Shown here: positions 22,555 through 32,958 of the stretch, in pieces
Layout: each line of letters begins with the position of its first letter
Position numbering within the stretch: position 1 is the stretch's first letter
NCBI GenBank assembly: GCA_039090855.1
Contig: CM076997.1
Coordinates: 165,260,709-165,324,708, forward strand
DNA length: 64,000 nt
From: Macrothele yani
Taxonomy: Eukaryota; Arthropoda; Arachnida; Araneae; Macrothelidae
Reading direction: 5' to 3'
Position numbers and translations under genes: made by a program
Notes under the pieces: generated by a model
Database searches by the model: none
What the model was told of the DNA's origin: nothing
What the model saw: only the letters and a program-made list of their open reading frames with translations

Positions 22555-22775
22555 CAATCTCAGCACCGTGAGTGGTTTATCAGTCAGCATCATACTACAC
22601 GAATCCGTATTGATGGTTTCAGCAAATGAGATGAGTCAAAATGCCACCACTGAGATGTCGTCATCTGTTGTGTCAAATGAAACCAGATGACGACATCTCA
22701 GTTTCTTGAGACCATCAATACGAATTTGTGTAGTCAGATACTGACTGATAAACAACGCATGGCGCTGAGAATTGT
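22555..22775. repeat. Foldback (imperfect long inverted repeat)
   Basis: Sequence 22555-22667 reappears inverted at 22684-22775. The inner 19 bp (22649-22667 versus 22684-22702) are perfectly paired, and the outer arms have substitutions and a gap near 22625-22648. It abuts the right end of the T2 transposon. It could be a MITE or a local inverted duplication. Confidence 0.8.
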
Positions 22776-22784
22776 TGGCACCGT

Positions 22785-22920
22785 TGCGTAAATGCGAACG
22801 CACTCGACTAGTTACCGAGAGATCTGGGGTTCGATCCCAGCGGTGTCGGAAGAACAATTTTTCAGTTGCTCTGCGTTGTTTATAAAATAACGTGGACAAA
22901 GCTATGACATCGTCCATTTA
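22785..22920 (+). mobile_element. tRNA-derived SINE, family S2
   Basis: GGGGTTCGATCCCAGCGG supplies a clear B box, with an A-box-like stretch upstream. The text downstream (ACGTGGACAAAGCTATGACATCG) matches the two S2 copies at 51527-51892. Confidence 0.6.
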
Positions 22921-23390
22921 TAAATTAAGTGCTTTTTTCATCGTGATTTTTCGAAGCAACAGAATCATTTGAAGTCTGAGAACTGTTTTTTAACTAAAAA
23001 TAACTTTCAATTATCTTTAAGAAAAGTGGAAATGTGCTGTTTTATATTATTATTTCACAAAACTTTTAAATATAAAATTTACTTTTGATAGCTATTGTCT
23101 GAATGACTCCCCAGACTGCTATATAGACATCGTACAACTCAGCTGTACAATAATTTAAGTATCAGGTTTCTTACGGTAACACAATGTAAAATAGCTGGTG
23201 CACGAAATGGAAAATAGGAGAAGAAATATCCTGTGCGCCAATAATCAAAATTCATGCGATATGCCATCCACAATATCCGATCTCGCTACAGCACTTCAAA
23301 ATGAAGTTCTTCGACAGGCTATGGAATCGCTTCTATTACCGGATATTTTTCGTCGTATGGATACGGAAAAAGTGAGAATGGAGTTCTTTC

Positions 23391-23560
23391 GTTAATATGA
23401 GAAAGGAACTGCAGAAAGGTTTCTGAAAATTCAGACTTTTCCTTTAAGCACATCCTTAAAAACGGAAATTTGCAGTTAATATAAGAAAGACCTTGGCGTG
23501 AAGGTTTCTGAAAATTCAGAATTGGCCTCAAGTATGAAAAAACCGTGAAACTCAGGTTTC
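23391..23560 (-). repeat. Tandem pair of the ~75 bp repeat that flanks array A
   Basis: AGGTTTCTGAAAATTCAGA occurs at about 23418 and 23505, each with a GTTAATAT(G/A)AGAAAG block. It is the reverse complement of the blocks at 2115-2195 and 4565-4645. Confidence 0.55.
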
Positions 23561-23845
23561 TTTCTGCCACTTTACGGAAAAGGTTATATCAGAAGTATGC
23601 TTCGTTAATCCACGAATGAAGTCACCGAAAGAGGCTCGTGAATTCCACAAATTTGTTTACAGTGTATCATGAAAGCGAAATCAAATCCGTTATAATTATT
23701 GTAGAGACTGCAACGCCACATACTAAAATTTAGAAGTGCCGAAAATTATTCACATATCAGAAGATGATAGAAAAGTTATTGTTTTACGAAAATGCCACTG
23801 GTTGAGAATTGGAAATACCAAAAACTGAGGCTCTGTCTTTTTCCT

Positions 23846-24040
23846 TCGGGGGATTTATGTCCACCGTAAGCCACTCCCTGCGCTATAAACAGTCGCCTGT
23901 CACAAATTTAGGGTCACTGATTCCAGCAAAGTGAGAGAGCCAGTCTGTAAGACAAACACAACACCCATGGCTCACTGGGATTCGAACCATGACCAATCTC
24001 GTACTAATGGTCAGAAGCCGGCTTCACTAAGAGAGCATGT
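23846..24040 (-). mobile_element. SINE, family S1, diverged
   Basis: Minus-strand S1 body with TTTAGGGTCACTGATTCCAG, AGACAAACACAACACCCATG and a B box in GGGATTCGAACC. The 5' head is eroded. Confidence 0.75.
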
Positions 24041-24454
24041 TCCATTTTCAATTAATAAAAACATTGATTGCAATTGGTGTGCCACGTCATACAAATCCAA
24101 GTGCATGAGTTATGAAGAGGACAGAAAGGAAGCTTTACAATAACGAGCAAAAGTATCAAGACATCTTAACAAAAATAGCTTATTGTTTATGAAGGGATAC
24201 TTTAAAATTTGTTTATTATATTTTCGGAATTTACCATAATTGTTCTTCAGTTCAGGAAACGCTTTTTACGCTTGTGACCTGAAATACGAGAGTCATAGCA
24301 AAAGTTCTAATCTAAAACTGAAGCGGATGATGCAATCGGGAAAACGATTCCGTGATGTCCAAGTCAGACTCTCAGCAATACAGTGGTGTCAGAACGACGC
24401 GCTATCATTTGCTGTGTGGACGTGGGAGGGTTTGGAAATGGATGCGTGCAGCTC

Positions 24455-24592
24455 CTCAGGTCGAGTCACAACATTAATCCAGCGCTCGAATGTGAAAATA
24501 GAAACTCTGCGGGTGGGGGGGGGGGGGTAAAGGTCGAGTCACGGCGTTAGACTAGCGCTCGAATGTAAAAATAGAAACTCTGCGGAGGGAAA
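24455..24592. repeat. ~74 bp tandem duplication separated by a poly(G) run
   Basis: GGTCGAGTCACAACATTAAT...GAAACTCTGCGG at 24459-24511 is repeated at 24532-24585 with a few differences. Between them lies a run of 13 or more G (about 24515-24528). It sits directly upstream of the mariner relic. Confidence 0.75.
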
Positions 24593-24594
24593 AT

Positions 24595-25615
24595 TTCCGA
24601 AACAGATCCACACTGGTTTGCAAGAAGTTTATGGGGAAGAAACTCTTGATCGAAGCACAATTTCTCGTTGGGCATTGCGCTTTCGGGAGAGCCGAAGCAG
24701 CGTCGAAGATAATTACCGCTCAGGCCGACCTCAAACGGCGGCAGACAAAACATCTGTCACCATTGTTGCAACGCTTCTGGAAGAGAATCGCCGTTTCACG
24801 GTCGAGGCGATTGCTCATCAGGCAAATTTGTCCACCATGTCTGTTCACCGAATTTTAACCAAATCACTTGGAAAAAGAAAACTCGCAGCGCGCTGGGTGT
24901 CCCCTCATCTCACCCCCGAACAGAGGGCAGCCAGGGTGAGCACCTGGCAGAATCACCTCCACAAGTTTGAAACGGAGGACGACACCATCCTGAATAGAAT
25001 TGTTGCAAATGTTGAGACTAGGACCCCTTGATTTTGAGCCACAGCTGAAGTCACAATTAGCGGAATGGAAGCATCCAAGTTCCCCACGCCCGTCAAAGTT
25101 TCGTCGGCAACAATACAAAGGGAAGCAAATGATAATTTTTGCGTATGATGTCCAGGGTGTTGTGGTCTCTGATCGAATGCCGGCAGGGCGAAATATCAAC
25201 GCACAATATTATCATGACTTTCTGAGGATAAAGTTGAAACTGAAAATTTTAAAATCGGCCCAACTTGTTGGAAGCGGGAGCGATCTTGCTGCATGACAAT
25301 GCATCGTGTCATGGTGCAGCGTTGGTACGGGGCCTTTTGTCGAAATATGGCTGGTAAATTTCATCCCACCCATCATACAGCCCTGATCTCAGTCCACCAG
25401 ACTTTGATCTGTTCCTGAAGTTAAAAAATCGGCTCCGTGGCATCCGCTACGAATCGTTGGATGAACTGCCTTTGGACGTGACCCGTGTAATATGACAGCT
25501 GAATAAAGATGGCGTACTATGGGGTATATAGGACCTACCTCACCGCTGGCAAGCTGTTATTAGAAGCGGAGTGGAGTTCATTAAACAGCTTCGTTACTTC
25601 ACAGTTTTCTCAAAA
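24595..25615 (+). mobile_element. Mariner transposase relic (SETMAR-like)
   Basis: Frame 24618-25031 reads MQEVYGEETLDRSTISRWAL, RSGRPQTAADKTSV and SLGKRKLAARWVSPHLTPEQ, the two HTH domains and the mariner linker. At about 25000 the expected IVAIDETW has become IVANVETR, so the first catalytic aspartate is lost, and a TGA follows. The catalytic half continues as FEPQLKSQLAEWKHPSSPRP, QMIIFAYDVQGVV, and HPSYSPDLSPPDFDLFLKLK near 25370-25430 (third aspartate). The second aspartate region is frameshifted. The C-terminal RWQAVIRSGVEFIKQL is visible. No terminal repeats were identified. Confidence 0.88.
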
Positions 25616-25619
25616 ATGG

Positions 25620-26568
25620 ACGGTGTGCAGAACTTTTGTTAGGTTCCCCGTACATATAGAATAACACTCTGATGGGGTAGAAAACAAGGAAAAGAGAGAA
25701 AATGTACAGATTAGAACATATTTGGAGAGGATAACACATGTAGAAATCATGCACATAAGAGAAAAATCTGATTTCAGGATCAGGCAATGAGATAAAATAC
25801 AATATAAGTTCCACAAGTAAATTCGACGCAATATTTGAAATAACTGTACGAACAGGAATGATAAGTTTGATACCCTGTAAATTATTCTGAGCAGCCCAAA
25901 GCAATTTCAGTGTCTTTTGGTGAACAATCATTCATCGAATTTTAAATATGTTAAAAGGAAGATTTTTAAACTGTCCCAAAAGAGCAGAAAAGCTTTTCCC
26001 AGTCCTGTGGATGACGACGTCTGTCCTTTTCGATAACTTTATGTATTCTGCACAAAAGTGGACTCAATTACTCAGAGAATCACAATTACTCTTAAAGTTT
26101 ATGCAAAACTGAGAGTAACACTTGAGGAAATTGCTGCTTTTGGAATGCTGACCTTTTTCAAAGCATCCAAATACAGATGGAACACACATCTGCAATAATT
26201 AGTGTGTTTCTGAGGAAATAACTCAAATGTTGAGTCTTGCTTCAAAAGAGTAATGGTAAATAATGACTGGAAGGTTGCTAAGCTATGTTGTCTTAATATT
26301 TATCGATGAGCATTTCAGAGCGGAAGAAGAACCTGAGTGAAACAAATGACCTTAATGTGACAGGAACGGCAGTCACAATGGTGACGAACTCATTGCGAAA
26401 TGACACTTGGAAATAATATTACACAACAAAAGAGGTTGTAACTCTGAAAGCGGTGAAAATAATCCTCCTAATATTGAAAATGGAGAAAATGCATGTTTTA
26501 TATTGAAAGGAGGAAAAAAATATAATGGCACTGAAAGAGGTTGAAAGCCGCACTCTTATGTAATACAA
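25620..26568. other. Unassigned AT-rich sequence
   Basis: A 110-codon minus-strand ORF (25931-25599, MIVHQKTLKLLWAAQNNLQG) has no family I recognise and is hydrophobic and AT-driven. Nothing else seen. Confidence 0.3.
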
Positions 26569-27310
26569 AGGGGCCATTCCATGTCAAATCCAAAAAATTT
26601 AATAAAAAATTGCCTCATCATTTTTGATTTTGATGGGATTGGTAGGTCGTGTGTACCAATCTTCTGCGCCACAAAACAATTTTGTTTTATATTTTAAGAA
26701 AACTTATCTCTCAGTTGTCACTGCACCGACTTGGCAAAAACTGCTATTTTAGACTTATCTTCTGAAAGCTGTAGAATTTTTATTTGAAATAGCATGAAGG
26801 CTACGTAGAGCTCATTAGGAAGCTTAAAGAACGCACTTTTATTTGTGCAGTCTTAATTACAGTTTAGTTAAAGCTGAAACAAAGATTTTGTGGCTTAAAT
26901 TGTCATTCATGTACTGCCAATGTCTGTATCCTTAAAAAATTACAATAAAGGAATTTGAGTTCCACGACAATTGTTTCCGCTGATACACTTCTGTATAAGT
27001 AGCATTTGCAGGGGGAAAACTGAGCTGTTACTGGTAGGCATTCACCATGAAAACATTGTTTAAACTCTGGAAATTTTGAAAAATGTGCTTTTTCAGAGCT
27101 CCAAAAAGTCATGTTGGAGAGGTGATAAAATACCAGGATGAAAAGCCCTTATAGTGAACTTTACCATGCGTCATCGAACAAAACTAATGTTGTTACTCCA
27201 AGGGATACCAGCACATGGGGCCTTTGAAGTAACGAAAAAAGACACTCAATTGCTGCTGAAAATGATACTAAGCAGACAAGATAACTGCAAAAGAAATTTA
27301 ATATCAGGTA
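26569..27310 (+). other. Possible upstream part of the 28-31 kb pseudogene
   Basis: A frame around 27155-27305 (MRHRTKLMLLLQGIPAHGAF...KDTQLLLKMILSRQDNCKRN) ends at CAG|GTATTT, a plausible 5' splice site. The + strand at 26571 begins GGGGCCATTCCATGTCAAAT, a phrase that looks like a transposon terminus. Both are suggestive only: I could not find a matching right terminus or tie this frame to the downstream homology. Confidence 0.25.
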
Positions 27311-27950
27311 TTTTATATAGCATTTCAGCTATGTAATTTTATATATTGTTTACTTTTATTCATCACATTTTAGGTGGTAGCAATGGCAATAAAATATGAC
27401 GCACGGAAATGATTTTGAAATTCTCGTTGGAGCATTTCTGGACATGCATTTTTCACTGGATTGAACAGGGCATGTCCACACATGTTTGAATATAACTGTG
27501 GCTGTTTGAAGAGGCATGGCTCTACTAGCCCAGAACCTCTGTTCAGTTATTGAGTTGACTCAGAGCAGATAAATCGTGTTTGTGCTACATTATTGTATTT
27601 TTACCATGGTGTGATGTAGGTTTTTTTTCATTACTTTTAAATGTAGGAGAAAGTAGTTAAATTTTGTTTATACAGTTAAGTTTGAAAAATGTGAACCCAT
27701 GTTAGTGATACTAATATGATGGAGTGTTCTTGTTCTATTGGCATCTTTAAAGGAGAGACATGTCCTAAATTATCATAATCTGTATCTTCAGTACTCCATA
27801 CTATTTCTGAGTTCACTGATGAACAAAAAATATTGATTTTCATTTAGTACTGGGATTACTGACATAAACAATGTTTGCACTTTTCATAAGACTGAATTTT
27901 TACATAGGTACTTCCATAATTATAGAAAATCTTGTTCTGATTCTTACAGG

Positions 27951-29444
27951 ATACATTCAAAACGTATTCAAAAGCATCTCTGGGAAATATCAATGACACC
28001 TACAATCCCTAGCTGACATCAATCGTAGGGAAAGTATTCTGCATAAAATGCTTCAACAAAATTCAGAACCCAAAACAAGACACAAAGTCTGACAGTGAAC
28101 GTGAATGTCCAGACATTTATGGACCTACGACTGTTCTTGTTGAGTCAGTTAACATGTATGGACCTACGACTGTTCTTGTTGAGTCAGTTAACATGTATGG
28201 ACCTACGACTGTTCTTGTCGACTGTTCTTGTCGAGTCAGTTAACGAAGCTCGTTGGCATCTTGGCATTCCACATGCCAAAGTGCAGAAGTGTTCATGTAA
28301 ATCTAGAACCTCAGTGTTAAATAAGAAAGTTAGAAAAATAATTAAATCTGAAACAGAAAGTTAAGTCTTTTGAGTTGAACATATCAACTGATAACGTGTA
28401 TTTATCAATGACCAAGCATGACGGTTTAGAAAATAAATATCAGCAATTGATTCATTGACGTAAAGAAAAAATGGAAGTTGTTTCATCTACTCAAGGTAAA
28501 GTAAACATTTTGAGTTTAGCTCCTAGTAGCTGGAGTATTAGTAAAATTCAGAGCGAGTTTAATTTCAGTCAATACTTAATCTGACACTCAAGAAATTTGG
28601 TAAGTAAGAATGGTATTTTGCCACAAAGGGCTAGGAATAAACGTGATGAAAATTTAATCAAAACTGCACCAGAATTCTATGAAAAAAATGAATACAACAG
28701 AATGATGTCATGAAAAAAAAAATTTCTGTCTGTTAGAGGTCTTCGCGGAGTAAAGGTTAACATCCAGAAAAAAAGTAAGCTTACGTAACCCTAAATAGTT
28801 TTTCTCAGCTTTTAAAGAAAGTATCAATTCATGAAAATAGGGTTTTCAAAGTTTTAAGACCTAAGACCCAAATTCGGTATCTTAACTGATGCATTAGGCA
28901 CTCGGTCTGTGTGCGAGGGCATCATAAGCCAAAATGCAACACTTTTGCTCGCAGCCATGATTGTAGGCATGGACTACAAACATATCCTTATCTATATGGT
29001 CTGCAGTATTGATAATGAGTCATACATGCTGTCAAAGTATAGTGAATAATCAGGGAGTAACGGGTTACGCACAGTACTCGAAGAAGGATGTGAAGATTTA
29101 GAAAAAGCCGAAAAAGAAATTAAATTCAATGAGTGGATTTCGAGAGACCGTTGCGAGCAGTCTACTAGTGTTCTTCCATTTGAAGAATTCTTCGAGACGC
29201 TGGTGGAAAAGTTTGAGCAGCTAAAAGCCTATCATGTAATTGCAAAAAAAAAAAAAAAAAAAAACAAGCAGGATTCATTAACACCTAAAAGAGAAGTTTG
29301 CAAGATGATGAATGCATATTGTTGGGGGACTTTTCTGAAAAACTTTATTTCGTAGTACTAACTGAGGTGCAATCATAGCATTGGTCAAGTAACCAGGCAA
29401 CAGTACATCACTTCGTGTTGTATCTCAAAGGAAATGGAGAATTA
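27951..29444 (+). pseudogene. Pseudogene of an unnamed multicopy animal protein family, part 1
   Basis: After an acceptor-like TTCTTACAG, the + strand reads SIVGKVFCIKCFNKIQNPKQ (a CxxC knuckle) and ECPDIYGPTTVLVESVN. Then, across stops, come HDGLENKYQQLI, VNILSLAPSSWSISKIQSEF, a KNEYNRMMS-like block, RSVCEGIISQNATLL-like text around 28900-28945, FNEWISRDRCEQSTSVLPFE and NQATVHHFVLYLKGNGELHC just before 29444. I recognise this order from a family of uncharacterised proteins present in many copies in spiders, insects and cnidarians, probably transposon-derived; I know no name. Stops, frameshifts, a tandem duplication at 28119 and an A-run near 29249 show it is dead. A Tc1 inserted after the last segment. 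Confidence 0.6.
28119..28245. repeat. 39 bp tandem duplication within the pseudogene
   Basis: ATGGACCTACGACTGTTCTT begins copies at 28119, 28158 and 28197; the third is rearranged, with TTCTTGTCGACTG doubled. The unit is a multiple of three and appears once in the protein family pattern I infer, so it is a secondary expansion. Confidence 0.85.
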
Positions 29445-30815
29445 CACTGCTGGCCATCCAAAATGCAACGCAAAGAAGAAAGCATCCGATTGGCCTGAAA
29501 ACCGCAGGATGCGTCGCCCGCGAGAGGACATGCAAACGATTAGCATTGCAGGGCATATGCAAATCATGTGCGCCCGGCATGCTACCGAGAAGCACTATAA
29601 GAAGGGTGCACAGAAGGCGGTGTGTAAGTAGTGGAAGTGTGTTGTGCTGCCGGACCTGTGCGTGGGAAGCTTGCTGATGCCTCGTCGTAGAATACGGCAG
29701 TCATTCCAGCACGTTTCAGAGTTCGACAGGAGACGAATAGTGGCTTATCGCGACAGCGGTTTTTGTACAGAGACATCCAACCACAGTGCGACGAGTATGG
29801 ATTCGGTGGGTGCAGGAGGGACGGACTGACGGACGTGAGCGATTGCCGCAGCCACGGCATACCACCGAACAAAAGTACCGGCATGTTGTGCGGCGGGCAT
29901 TGACGGCTCGCACCGCCACATCATGAACGCTAGCTCGGGAACTAGGGTGTGTTGCGCAACAACCTGTGTCAGCACATACCGTTCGCCGTCGTCTTCAGGA
30001 GCGGGGACTTGTCGCACGGCGCCCATTGATCCGATTACCATTGACGTTACACTATCGGCGAGTGCGGCGGCAGTAGGTCGTTGAACGCCGCACCTGGACA
30101 ACGAAATGGCACGACATTGTCTTCTCCGACGAATTCCGCTTCTGCCTGCAACACCAAGATGGTCGGATCTGCGTGTGGCGGCACCGCAGCAAGAGACTGT
30201 ATGGCGCCTGCATTATGCATCGCCATACCGGTCCGTCGCCTAGCGTTATGGTTTGGGGCGCAATTGGATATGACACCCGCACCCCTCTGGTACGCATCGC
30301 CGGTACACTCAACAGCCACAGCTACATCTCCGACGTTTTGGAGCCTGTAGTCCTCCCTTACCTGCATGACCTGCCAGCGGCTACGTTTCAACAGGACAAT
30401 GCTCGCCAGCACGTGGCACGCATTGTGCAAACATTCTTCGCGGCCCACCAGGTGTCACTGTTGCCGTGGCCTGCTTGTTCTCCCGATATGTCGCCCATCG
30501 AACACGTCTGGTCGCTGATCGGCAACCGAGTGACCTGGCAAGCACCACCCGCGGCTACGCCTGATGAACTGTAACGTGTGGAAGCAGCCTGGACCGACAT
30601 ACCCCAAGCCCATATCCAAAGTCTCTTTCGTTCGATGCCGCGGCGAGTAGCGGCCGTTAATTGCCGGCCATGAGGGCCACACCAACTATTGATGCCTGCG
30701 TGTTCCGCAAGTCGTACGGGCATGTAAGCTCAATCGTTTCATCTTATGTGTCCAGTAAATCTGGCTTTGCTTTCTCGTATCCTTCTTGGTGTTGCATTTT
30801 GGGTGGCCAGCAGTG
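29445..30815 (+). mobile_element. GC-rich Tcb1-type Tc1 transposon inserted in the pseudogene
   Basis: Flanked by TA (29443-29444, 30816-30817). Terminal repeats CACTGCTGGCCATCCAAAAT and the reverse complement of CACTGCTGGCCACCCAAAAT are near-perfect. The transposase starts at 29677 (MPRRRIRQSFQHVSEFDRRR, HTH) and after frameshifts continues with VFSDEFRFCLQHQDGRICVW (first aspartate), SVMVWGAIGYDTRTPLVRI, FQQDNARQHVARIV (second aspartate) and SPDMSPIEHVWSLIG (glutamate). A TAA follows TPDEL, and the end AVIAGHEGHTNY is still readable. The open part of the catalytic domain runs 30173-30574. It is visibly richer in G and C than the AT-rich host sequence. The catalytic triad is intact, but at least one N-terminal frameshift and two stops disable it. 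Confidence 0.93.
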
Positions 30816-31320
30816 TACATAACCTTTTTTTGTATAATCAGCGATTCATTGAATAACAACACCCCAATTTTGTTTGCCTTTCAAAAAATACTTATTGACA
30901 ATTTAAAATCTTCCCTTCCTCAACTAAAAAAGTGATTTACTTTTCTGATGGGTCAACTGCCCAAAATAAAAACGAAAACATACTTCATAAATCTATGTCA
31001 CCATGAATAACATTTTACAGTTCAAGCTGAGTAGCATATTTATTCGTCACATGCCATGGAAAATGGTCATGTGATGGAATTGGTGGGTCAGTAGAACGCA
31101 TAGTGAGTAAGGCAAGTCTTCAGAGGGGGAAATGATATCATCACTCCTCTCGATATATTCAAGCATTGTCCGGAAAATTTGAACAAATATAGTTTTCTTT
31201 TGTTCAAACCAAGACACTTAAGATGTTGGACAACAATTTCAGACAAGGTACAGACTTGTCATTCCTGTATCACATATTAAAACATTACATAGTTTTATTT
31301 ATTTCAGCCTAAGTGTTCTT
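30816..31320 (+). pseudogene. Unnamed multicopy protein family pseudogene, part 2
   Basis: The homology resumes directly after the Tc1: CIISDSLNNNTPILFAFQKI, LIDNLKSSLPQLKK, IYFSDGSTAQNKN and, at about 31030-31130, VAYLFVTCHGKWSCDGIGG followed by SVERIVSKASLQRGK. The HGK...CDGxGG...R pattern is the best-conserved signature I remember of this family. A further acceptor-like TTATTTATTTCAG at 31295-31307 may mark the last exon. Continuity on either side of the Tc1 shows the insertion split one gene copy. Confidence 0.6.
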
Positions 31321-31423
31321 CAAGTCCGTGGAACATCCGTTTCGAAGGATATCAGGATAGTTGCAGTCAAAGAGGAAGTTCAGGCTCACACTGAACTACG
31401 ACACAAAAAAAAAGGGATTACAC

Positions 31424-31512
31424 ACCGTCGAGTCACATTATTGCCCCCACCAACTAATATGCAGAGTAACCGCCGAGTGCTGGGCGGAAAGCAGCTAGAC
31501 GGGCTGGGAGTG
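31424..31512 (-). mobile_element. Solo Tc1 end, same family as 31845-32852
   Basis: CACCGTCGAGTCACATTATT plus AACTAATATGCAGAGTAACC and CAGCTAGACGGGCTGGGA match the reverse complement of the right 100 bp of the element at 31845-32852. Only this end survives. Confidence 0.75.
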
Positions 31513-31844
31513 ACTTAGTAGACAAGAGGTCATTCTTGCTCATGTCACGGTAAAATAGTTAAGTTTCCTACGTGGCAAAAGATGCATACCGCATTTCTAT
31601 GTAAAATAAAAAAAAAAAAAAAAAAAAAAGACTTTCTAAATTTATTTGTGGATTTATTGTAAAGCTAATCTCTCCAAACACGGGAGTTACTTCAGCAATT
31701 AGATATTAGTTGAGCATCCCTAATTCTCGAAGGATGTGCGAAGACCCGGAGAATGGAAAAAGTGAATCCGATATTCTTCTTGATTAACATGGACTTAAAC
31801 TCACCCAATCACCAATCCTTTCCTTATAATACATATAGCAGATA
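31513..31844. other. Spacer with an A-run
   Basis: A long A-run lies at about 31606-31629. I saw no matching SINE or LINE body upstream of it. Confidence 0.4.
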
Positions 31845-32852
31845 CACAGTCGAGTCACATTATTGTAACCACCTCCTCCTGCTCCTGCGTTTGGCGTCAA
31901 CAGCGCGTATCCAATGAAAGAAGGCACTTGTCGTGAGCTGGCTTGAATGGTATATAAAGTGTGCTGTAGGTAATCTGAAAACATATCACTCGTTGCTGTG
32001 ATGGATAAAAGGAGCGATTTATCAGATTTGTAAAAAGGGATGATTATCGGCTTTCTGGCTAAGGGTGGGAGTATTTCTGAAAAAGAGCAACTTGTAAACT
32101 GTTCGCGTGCTGTTGTGGTCAAAGTGTATCGTAACTGGAGAACTGGCACCTATGCTAACAAAGGTGCATCGGCAAAAATGGCTTGCATTTGTACGGCAGT
32201 ATCGGAATTGGACATCCGCTGATTGGCAAAGGATTACCTTCTCCGAAGAGTCACGTTTTCTGCTTCATCGAACAGATGGACCTTGGCATATAAGGCGAGA
32301 AACATCGGAGAACAAGCACTCTTCAACCACTGCTGGCAGAACCCAAGCTGGTGGGGCAGCGTTGTGGTCTGGGGATTGTTTTCGGGGCATTCTATGAGTT
32401 CACTCATACCTGTGGAAGGCACTATGGACCGAATTCGTTATGAATCCATCCTTGCAGATCACGTACACCCATACATGCTGATTGTCTTCCCTGGGGTGGA
32501 TGGGATCTTCCAGAACGAAATTGCGACGTGTCACACAGCTAAAAATGTCCAAGTGTGGTTGGAAGAGCACCATGAAGTCTTCAAAGTACTTCTCTGGCCA
32601 CCTGATTCCCCAGACCTAAACCCAATTGAGCATTTTGGGACCACCTCGATCGTGTTGTTCGCTCTATGGATCCTCCACCACACACCGTACAGCAGCTGTC
32701 AGATGCACTGCAGTCAGAATGCGTCCACATACCTGTGAACGCCTTCCAGCACCTTATTGAGTCATTCCCAGCCTGTCTAGCTGCTGTCCGCGCTGCACAT
32801 TGCGGTTACTCTGGATATTAGCTGGCGGGCACAATAATGTGAATCGACCATG
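31845..32852 (+). mobile_element. Internally deleted Tc1-like transposon
   Basis: TA-flanked (31843-31844, 32853-32854) with terminal repeats CACAGTCGAGTCACATTATT and the reverse complement of CACATGGTCGATTCACATTA. At 1008 bp it is short: the N-terminal region (MIIGFLAKGGSISEKEQLVN) jumps directly to LAFVRQYRNWTSADWQRITF, so the linker between the DNA-binding and catalytic domains is deleted. The first catalytic aspartate is glutamate (FSEESRFLL), the second region reads FQNEIATCHTAKN with the DN pair lost, and the glutamate remains in SPDLNPIEHF. Non-autonomous and catalytically dead, but with both ends. Confidence 0.9.
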
Positions 32853-32958
32853 TACAAATTATAGAAAATCATTGGTTGCGCACACAAGTATATGCGAATC
32901 CAAATTAATATTTCTAAACCGAATATTTAGCAGTAGTGGTATCAAGTAAAACCTAATA

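Noticed and set aside
24618..25615. Host SETMAR gene
   Set aside because: Only the mariner part matches; there is no SET domain, the first catalytic aspartate is lost and the frame is broken.
30047..30723. Long minus-strand ORFs (133, 111 and 86 codons)
   Set aside because: Antisense frames in a GC-rich transposase gene, where stop codons are rare; the + strand carries the DDE motifs.
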